A stretch of DNA of 9,321 nucleotides from NCBI GenBank assembly GCA_030836365.1, contig JAURQB010000220.1:1-9321 (forward strand), given 5' to 3'. Position 1 is the stretch's first letter. The number at the start of each line of letters is the position of its first letter. The notes under the pieces are model-generated. The model was not told where the DNA came from. It made no database searches and saw nothing but the letters and a program-made list of their open reading frames with translations. Source of the DNA: Bdellovibrionota bacterium. Its GTDB lineage: Bacteria > Bdellovibrionota > Bacteriovoracia > Bacteriovoracales > Bacteriovoracaceae. A program made the position numbers and the translations under genes. Shown here piece by piece: positions 5,390 through 9,321 of the stretch.

Positions 5390-6406
5390 ATGAAGATTTA
5401 TTCTAAGTTTGAAGCTGATCCAGAACTAACGGAATGGGGGATTCTTGTTCCACTACTTAAAAGTCGTGCCACTCAAATTTGTGAAGAGTTAGAAAATGAC
5501 TCTGAAATCCAAGGCCGTGTTGGTGTTCTTCGTGATTATCTTCTGACAAAAAATGATATAATTTCAGCAGGGCATGATGAAAATTTTGTGGAAGCTATTT
5601 TTTCAAATGACGACGCAAAAATTGATCCAATCCTGCAAGAAACTTATGAACTAATAAAGGCAGATGGCAGCTTTAATCGGTTCGATCCAATGCAAAAAAA
5701 ACGTCGCTTTCATGAATTATTTCTCTGTCAACTGGCCGAAGCATCGAATAGTTATCAGTGTGCAAAGAAAGCTCTTCAAGACGATGGACAAGTTTTTTAT
5801 TTAAGTGGAGGAATGCATCACGCGATGACTTTTGGAGGGCGTGGGTTCTGCTTGATTAATGATGCCATTATCGCAATTAGAAAGTTGCAACGAGAGAACC
5901 TAATAAAAACTGCTTGGGTAATCGATGTCGATGTACACAAGGGCGATGGAAGCGCGGAAATGAGTCAGGGAGACGACTCTATTATTACGATGAGTGTGCA
6001 TATGAAAAATGGATGGCCTTTGGATATGGGGCAAGGGCCTTGGAGTGTGCCTTCAAATATCGATGTCGAAATAGAAGACGGTGATAATGAGAGATATTTA
6101 GTTCACTTGAGAGCTGGTCTTGGCCAGCTCAGAGATGATTACTCAATACCTGATTTCATTTTTATTAATTTAGGCGGCGACCCATATGAGAAAGATAGTC
6201 TTAAAAGCTCTGAGTTAATCCAGCTGAGTCGCGAGCAAATGCTTCAACGAAATAAAATGCTTTATCAATTTGTTTCTGATCTAGAAGTGCCCACGCTTTG
6301 GACAATGGGAGGGGGCTATGGTGAGCACTCCTATGAAACTTATGTAGACTTCTTTAAAAGTATTAGGGCTGAAGTTCGTGCGGCAGATACCTTCGAAGTG
6401 GTCTAA
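5390..6406 (+). CDS. Histone deacetylase-fold zinc amidohydrolase (HDAC/AcuC/APAH superfamily)
   Basis: This 338-residue protein has the arginase/deacetylase fold motifs in order: GGMHHA with the active-site pair H143-H144, GFCLINDAIIA (152-162), VIDVDVHKGDG with zinc ligands D181 and H183, the third ligand D264 in NLGGDPYEKDSL, and catalytic Tyr310 in GGGYG. These enzymes remove acetyl groups from acetyl-lysine, acetylpolyamines or related amides. The substrate here is not evident. The second His of the usual HHG is Lys184, while the metal ligand His is kept. The N-terminus (WGILVPLLKSR) differs from the usual HPERP-type start. The ATG follows AGGG at ten bases, an acceptable but long spacing. 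The gene sits 38 bp after the HD-GYP gene with no terminator between. Its last 14 or so codons overlap the convergent nucleotidase gene. Confidence 0.9.
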   Translation: MKIYSKFEADPELTEWGILVPLLKSRATQICEELENDSEIQGRVGVLRDYLLTKNDIISAGHDENFVEAIFSNDDAKIDPILQETYELIKADGSFNRFDPMQKKRRFHELFLCQLAEASNSYQCAKKALQDDGQVFYLSGGMHHAMTFGGRGFCLINDAIIAIRKLQRENLIKTAWVIDVDVHKGDGSAEMSQGDDSIITMSVHMKNGWPLDMGQGPWSVPSNIDVEIEDGDNERYLVHLRAGLGQLRDDYSIPDFIFINLGGDPYEKDSLKSSELIQLSREQMLQRNKMLYQFVSDLEVPTLWTMGGGYGEHSYETYVDFFKSIRAEVRAADTFEVV

Positions 6407-7688
6407 AGTAAAAATCACTAGTGTAGTTGTTTAAATCACTCACGCGCTCCATGTAAATACAAGCATACTTTTCGACTTGATCCGCAAAGCGACTCTCTTC
6501 TGCGCCTGCGCGCATTAGCTCACCCCAATGTGGATTAAAATAAGTTTTAATTTTTTGAACGCGTTCACTTATTTGGGTGTTGAGCTCATTAATCTTTTCC
6601 ATTTGCGAGCGGTCATTTTCTTTTTTTAATTTATGCTCATAACCAATTTTTTCTTCCATTAAGGTCTGTATTTCTGTTTGAAGATTTGCTGATTTTCGAA
6701 TTCCTTGCATTTCTTCATTGAGCGGACTAAGCACTAACGCCGTTCTCCAGTTACAGGTCTTTTTGATGCTCACGACATCGCCGAAAATGTGATCTCCAAG
6801 ATAGAGAAAATCCTCTCCTTCAATGCCCATATCTGCTTGAAGCTGATTAGCATTTCCGCCTTGGTAAATCCCGCTGGCGACACTGCCTTCATAGTTCTCC
6901 ATTAGTCCGGTATTGGGATCAACTTTTAAAAAAGTTGAAGTGCCAGTAAAAAAACGAGGCTTCATCGCAAAGGTAATAACGACTTGAAAAAGATCGCGCC
7001 AGCTTTTGTGATCTTTCAAATAAGGATCAAAAGCATACTCCATCATATTGTTTGAATAGAGGTAATCTGAATTGGTGATTAAAAGAAGTTTTTTTCCATC
7101 ACGCTTTAAGCGCTCAAGGTACTCTGCGGTTTTTGGGTTTTTAATGACGTACTTTTCTTTATTGGACGTTATTTCTTTTTTTAAACTTCCATCACGATGA
7201 ATGAGATCAATCATCTCTTTAATTTCATAAGAAAGTGTTTTGTAGTCAGTTTTAAGGACACCTGAATCAATGAGATCAGAGAGCTGTAAAAATAAAACAC
7301 CATTGGCGACAGAAAATGATGTATCCAAACTTTGAATATTAGAATCATCAAGTTCAATAACTTGGTTCTTGTAGGTTTTCTTAATCTCCCCGTAGGTCAT
7401 TTCTTTCGTGCCATGAAAAGCTTGTTTCACTTTTCCAAAACGACTGAGTTTTAAAATATTTCCGTGATCGCGATCAATCACAAGGCCTTGAATAACTTGA
7501 TCATAATCAAACTGAAGCTTTGTGATTTCCTTGGGATATTTTTTATGCTCAACGAGGCATGCCAAAACGCTTTGGTGAACGAATCCTTCAAATTCACGGG
7601 TGTGGTATTCGACAAGCGTGTAATCCATATCAAAGCCGATGGCTTTTATTTGAGATAGATTTAAAACGCGATTTGTATAGATATTCAT
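6363..7688 (-). CDS. HAD-IG family 5'-nucleotidase (cytosolic nucleotidase II-like)
   Basis: This 441-residue HAD hydrolase closely follows the cN-II (NT5C2) pattern. Motif I is GFDMDYTLVEY with nucleophile D20, D22 and T24. GLVIDRDHGNILKL follows at 68-81. Motif II is LLLITNSDYLYSNNMMEYAFD (201-221). The motif III lysine is K243 (FAMKPRFF), and motif IV is LYLGDHIFGDVV with D299 and D304. The C-terminus has YTSDFYFRPLRRYLPHE, also characteristic. By family it dephosphorylates nucleoside monophosphates, cN-II preferring IMP and GMP; the specificity here is inferred. A Lys/Glu-rich stretch at about 330-382 is probably helical or coiled coil. The ATG at 7686-7688 is preceded by AGAGGG at four bases. 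It is a lone gene on this strand, convergent with the deacetylase gene and overlapping it by 44 bp, and divergent from the LolA-like gene. Confidence 0.95.
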   Translation of the reverse strand: MNIYTNRVLNLSQIKAIGFDMDYTLVEYHTREFEGFVHQSVLACLVEHKKYPKEITKLQFDYDQVIQGLVIDRDHGNILKLSRFGKVKQAFHGTKEMTYGEIKKTYKNQVIELDDSNIQSLDTSFSVANGVLFLQLSDLIDSGVLKTDYKTLSYEIKEMIDLIHRDGSLKKEITSNKEKYVIKNPKTAEYLERLKRDGKKLLLITNSDYLYSNNMMEYAFDPYLKDHKSWRDLFQVVITFAMKPRFFTGTSTFLKVDPNTGLMENYEGSVASGIYQGGNANQLQADMGIEGEDFLYLGDHIFGDVVSIKKTCNWRTALVLSPLNEEMQGIRKSANLQTEIQTLMEEKIGYEHKLKKENDRSQMEKINELNTQISERVQKIKTYFNPHWGELMRAGAEESRFADQVEKYACIYMERVSDLNNYTSDFYFRPLRRYLPHELQP

Positions 7689-7823
7689 TAGACCCTCTTT
7701 TCAATTGATCTGGACTTTTATAGTGATTTCATTATCTCACAATTGTTGGGGCAAAACTACTGGCCCATGACGAAGAGATAAAGTTAGAATTGGATTAGTT
7801 TTGTTTTATTTCAGGAGTGAAAA
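7689..7823. other. Divergent intergenic region (nucleotidase / LolA-like operon)
   Basis: These 135 bp must hold promoters for both flanking genes. On the minus strand TATAAA (7718-7723) is a possible -10 for the nucleotidase, with no good -35. On the plus strand TAGAAT (7785-7790) is a possible -10 for the LolA-like gene, also without a good -35. Ribosome sites are clear on both sides: AGAGGG for the nucleotidase and AGGAG (7813-7817) for the LolA-like gene. Two CAATTG palindromes (7702-7707 and 7740-7745) are present but are too short to call operators. Confidence 0.4.
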
Positions 7824-8594
7824 ATGAAAAGTCTTATCATCGCGAGTTTAATGTTTTCTTGGTCCATTTTTGGGCAAACTCCTGAGGAGCGAGGGCTCGA
7901 AATTGCCCAAATGATGAAAACGGCTACCGAGGGATTTGTAAGTGATTCTAGTGAGATGGAGATGATCTTGATTGATTCCTATGGAACTCGGGTGAGTCGT
8001 AAAATGAAAGGAATTTCCATTGAAGGTCAAAATGATGAGGGCCGTGCACTTACTGAGTTTCTAAGTCCAGCGGATGTTAAAGGAACGAAATTGCTCACTC
8101 ACTCCCACAAAGGTGAAGATGATGATCAGTGGCTTTTTCTTCCTGCGATGAAAAGAAAAAAAAGGATTAGTGGAGGAGCAAGAAGTAGCTCTTTCATGGG
8201 AAGTGAGTTTAGTTATGAAGATTTAGGCTCTCAAGATATTGATAAGTTTAATTTTAAATTTATTGCTGATGAACCCATAAAAGGGGGAAAAGCTTGGAGA
8301 GTGGAGCGAAAAAGTAAAAAACGCTCTGGCTATTCTAAGCAAGTCATGGTGGTTCACCAAGAATACTTATCCCCTGTGACGATTGAATATTATGATCGTC
8401 GTGGAGGTCTGCTTAAAGTTGCAGAGTTTACGGACTGGAAACAAATGAAAGTGGGGAGTAAAAACTTTTGGAAGTCGGGAAATGTTCACGTGAAAAATAT
8501 CCAGACCAAAAAAGAATCTATTTTTAAATGGGAAAAAAGAGAGCTTGGTAAATCTGTTGATGCAGCGATGTTTAGTCCGGGAGCACTCAGATGA
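7824..8594 (+). CDS. LolA-like outer-membrane lipoprotein-sorting family protein, periplasmic
   Basis: This 256-residue protein begins with a signal peptide (MKSLIIASLMFSWSIFG, cleavage near residue 17; no lipobox cysteine), so it should be periplasmic. The mature part shows the pattern of the LolA-like family (outer membrane lipoprotein-sorting protein, TP_0789 type): a strand ending RALTEFLSPADVKGTKLL (74-91), then DDDQWLFLPAMKRKKRISG (99-117), SSSFMGSEFSYEDL (121-134) and a C-terminal region from VTIEYYDRRGG to VKNIQTKK. Such proteins form an open half-barrel that carries lipid-like cargo across the periplasm and are commonly encoded with MMPL/RND transporters and barrel proteins. They are distinct from canonical LolA. 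AGGAG lies six bases before the ATG. The stop overlaps the next start as ATGA, which implies translational coupling with the outer-membrane protein. Cargo is unknown. Confidence 0.88.
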   Translation: MKSLIIASLMFSWSIFGQTPEERGLEIAQMMKTATEGFVSDSSEMEMILIDSYGTRVSRKMKGISIEGQNDEGRALTEFLSPADVKGTKLLTHSHKGEDDDQWLFLPAMKRKKRISGGARSSSFMGSEFSYEDLGSQDIDKFNFKFIADEPIKGGKAWRVERKSKKRSGYSKQVMVVHQEYLSPVTIEYYDRRGGLLKVAEFTDWKQMKVGSKNFWKSGNVHVKNIQTKKESIFKWEKRELGKSVDAAMFSPGALR

Positions 8595-9321
8595 TTAAGC
8601 TATTAACAATTTTTAGTCTATTAAGTTTTACCGCTCACGCTTCAACGTCGGGTTCAATTTCACTAGATCAGCGTTTTTTTGACAACGATGGAGTGGATAA
8701 TTCTAACGACCGAGGATCGGCGATTAGTACTAATATCAGATCAACTAGTGCGTGGAAAGATCTTACTTTTTCTGGAAATATCCTTGGCCGAGTTGATGAT
8801 CAAGACTCAACGAGAAATATCTTTATTCTTCAAGAAGCAATGGTGCGCTATAAATATGGCACGTGGGAGCTTTTTGGCGGTTTTGAAAAATTTAACCTAG
8901 GTGCTCATGAAGTTTTTAAGCCCGCAGATAATTTAAACGCCAGAAATTTTGATTCAGATGTGGAAAACACCGAAAAATTTGGCGAGCTGACTTATGGGAT
9001 TAAAAAGAGTTTCTCCTCGTGGGATGTGAGTCTTTTTGCTCTTCCTGGTGAAGAGAAGCATTATATTCCAGGAGCAAACTCGAGATTGGGGGTCGGGATT
9101 GACGTTCAGGAAGTTGAATACATTCAAGATAATGATCAACAAAATTTTGGGGCGATCGCAAATCTTTATACTGATTTTGGGGATGTGACTTTTTTCTATC
9201 TTAATCATCTGGATAAAAAGCTGCCGATTTTTGGAAATAGAGAATATTTAATTGATCCAACGACACTTGCTTGCGGACAAACGGTATGTTTCGATGGGAC
9301 GATTAATACGCCTTATTATTA
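8591..9321 (+). CDS. Outer-membrane beta-barrel protein (DUF1302-like), partial, C-terminus outside window
   Basis: The frame runs from the ATG at 8591 to the right edge with no stop, giving 243 residues. Residues 1-17 (MIKLLTIFSLLSFTAHA) are a signal peptide with an AHA cleavage site. The mature part alternates polar and hydrophobic residues as barrel strands do, for example ISTNIRSTSAWKDLTFSGNI and EAMVRYKYGTWELFGGFEK. FKPADNLNARNFDSD (109-123), followed by EKFGELTYGI, resembles the P-x-D-x-LN-x-RD segment I associate with DUF1302-type barrels found beside LolA-like proteins and RND exporters. C228 and C233 could form a small extracellular loop disulfide. The start overlaps the LolA-like stop (ATGA), so the two are translationally coupled and probably act together. 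The family assignment is moderate; the outer-membrane barrel call is stronger. Confidence 0.75.
   Translation, partial: MIKLLTIFSLLSFTAHASTSGSISLDQRFFDNDGVDNSNDRGSAISTNIRSTSAWKDLTFSGNILGRVDDQDSTRNIFILQEAMVRYKYGTWELFGGFEKFNLGAHEVFKPADNLNARNFDSDVENTEKFGELTYGIKKSFSSWDVSLFALPGEEKHYIPGANSRLGVGIDVQEVEYIQDNDQQNFGAIANLYTDFGDVTFFYLNHLDKKLPIFGNREYLIDPTTLACGQTVCFDGTINTPYY

Noticed and set aside
7702..7745. Two CAATTG palindromes in the divergent intergenic region as operator sites
   Set aside because: Six- to eight-base AT-rich palindromes are expected by chance here, and nothing else suggests a repressor site.
8679..8900. 73-codon open frame on the plus strand
   Set aside because: It is out of frame within the outer-membrane protein gene, whose signal peptide and barrel pattern are convincing.
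8954..9208. 84-codon open frame on the minus strand
   Set aside because: It is antisense to the barrel protein gene, with no start context and no recognisable motif.

Overview
The window looks like ordinary chromosomal DNA of an AT-rich, Gram-negative bacterium. A signal-peptide-bearing outer-membrane barrel protein and its periplasmic LolA-like partner show the diderm envelope. The low G+C, the Lys/Asn/Ser-rich proteins, the very Lys-rich histone H1-like protein, the orphan Tad-domain protein, the HD-GYP phosphodiesterase and the cN-II-like HAD nucleotidase together would fit the Bdellovibrionota (Bacteriovorax/Halobacteriovorax type). That assignment rests on recall of gene content and composition, not on a marker gene, and is tentative. 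I see no phage, plasmid, IS, CRISPR, tRNA or rRNA signal.

Layout, left to right. (1) 1-247, minus: the N-terminal part of a Lys/Ala/Val repeat protein like histone H1, running off the left edge, built on a 27-bp tandem repeat, with its own promoter at 282-311. (2) 323-3001, minus: an 892-aa membrane-anchored Tad (TadE/TadG-like) protein with a large periplasmic Cys-containing domain. (3) 3098-3499, plus: a small membrane protein with two CxxC pairs flanking a transmembrane hairpin, divergent from (2). (4) 3670-4125, plus: ssb, closed by a strong intrinsic terminator. (5) 4218-5351 and 5390-6406, plus: an HD-GYP c-di-GMP phosphodiesterase followed 38 bp later by a histone-deacetylase-fold amidohydrolase, probably one transcription unit. 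(6) 6363-7688, minus: an HAD-IG 5'-nucleotidase resembling eukaryotic cytosolic nucleotidase II, overlapping the 3' end of the deacetylase gene by 44 bp. (7) 7824-8594 and 8591 to the right edge, plus: a LolA-like periplasmic protein and an outer-membrane barrel protein joined by an ATGA overlap. This pair is typical of a lipid or lipoprotein export system that also has an RND (MMPL-type) inner-membrane transporter, which may lie beyond the right edge.

Functionally the window combines nucleoid and DNA maintenance (H1-like protein, SSB), signalling and metabolic hydrolases (HD-GYP, deacetylase-like, nucleotidase) and envelope functions (Tad protein, zinc-ribbon membrane protein, LolA-like/OMP pair). 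No single integrated new system is evident. The points most worth a second look are the LolA-like/OMP pair, the HD-GYP/deacetylase pair, the split zinc ribbon, the apparently leaderless divergent promoters at 3002-3097, and the near-perfect coding repeat at the left edge. All intergenic gaps are under 300 bp.
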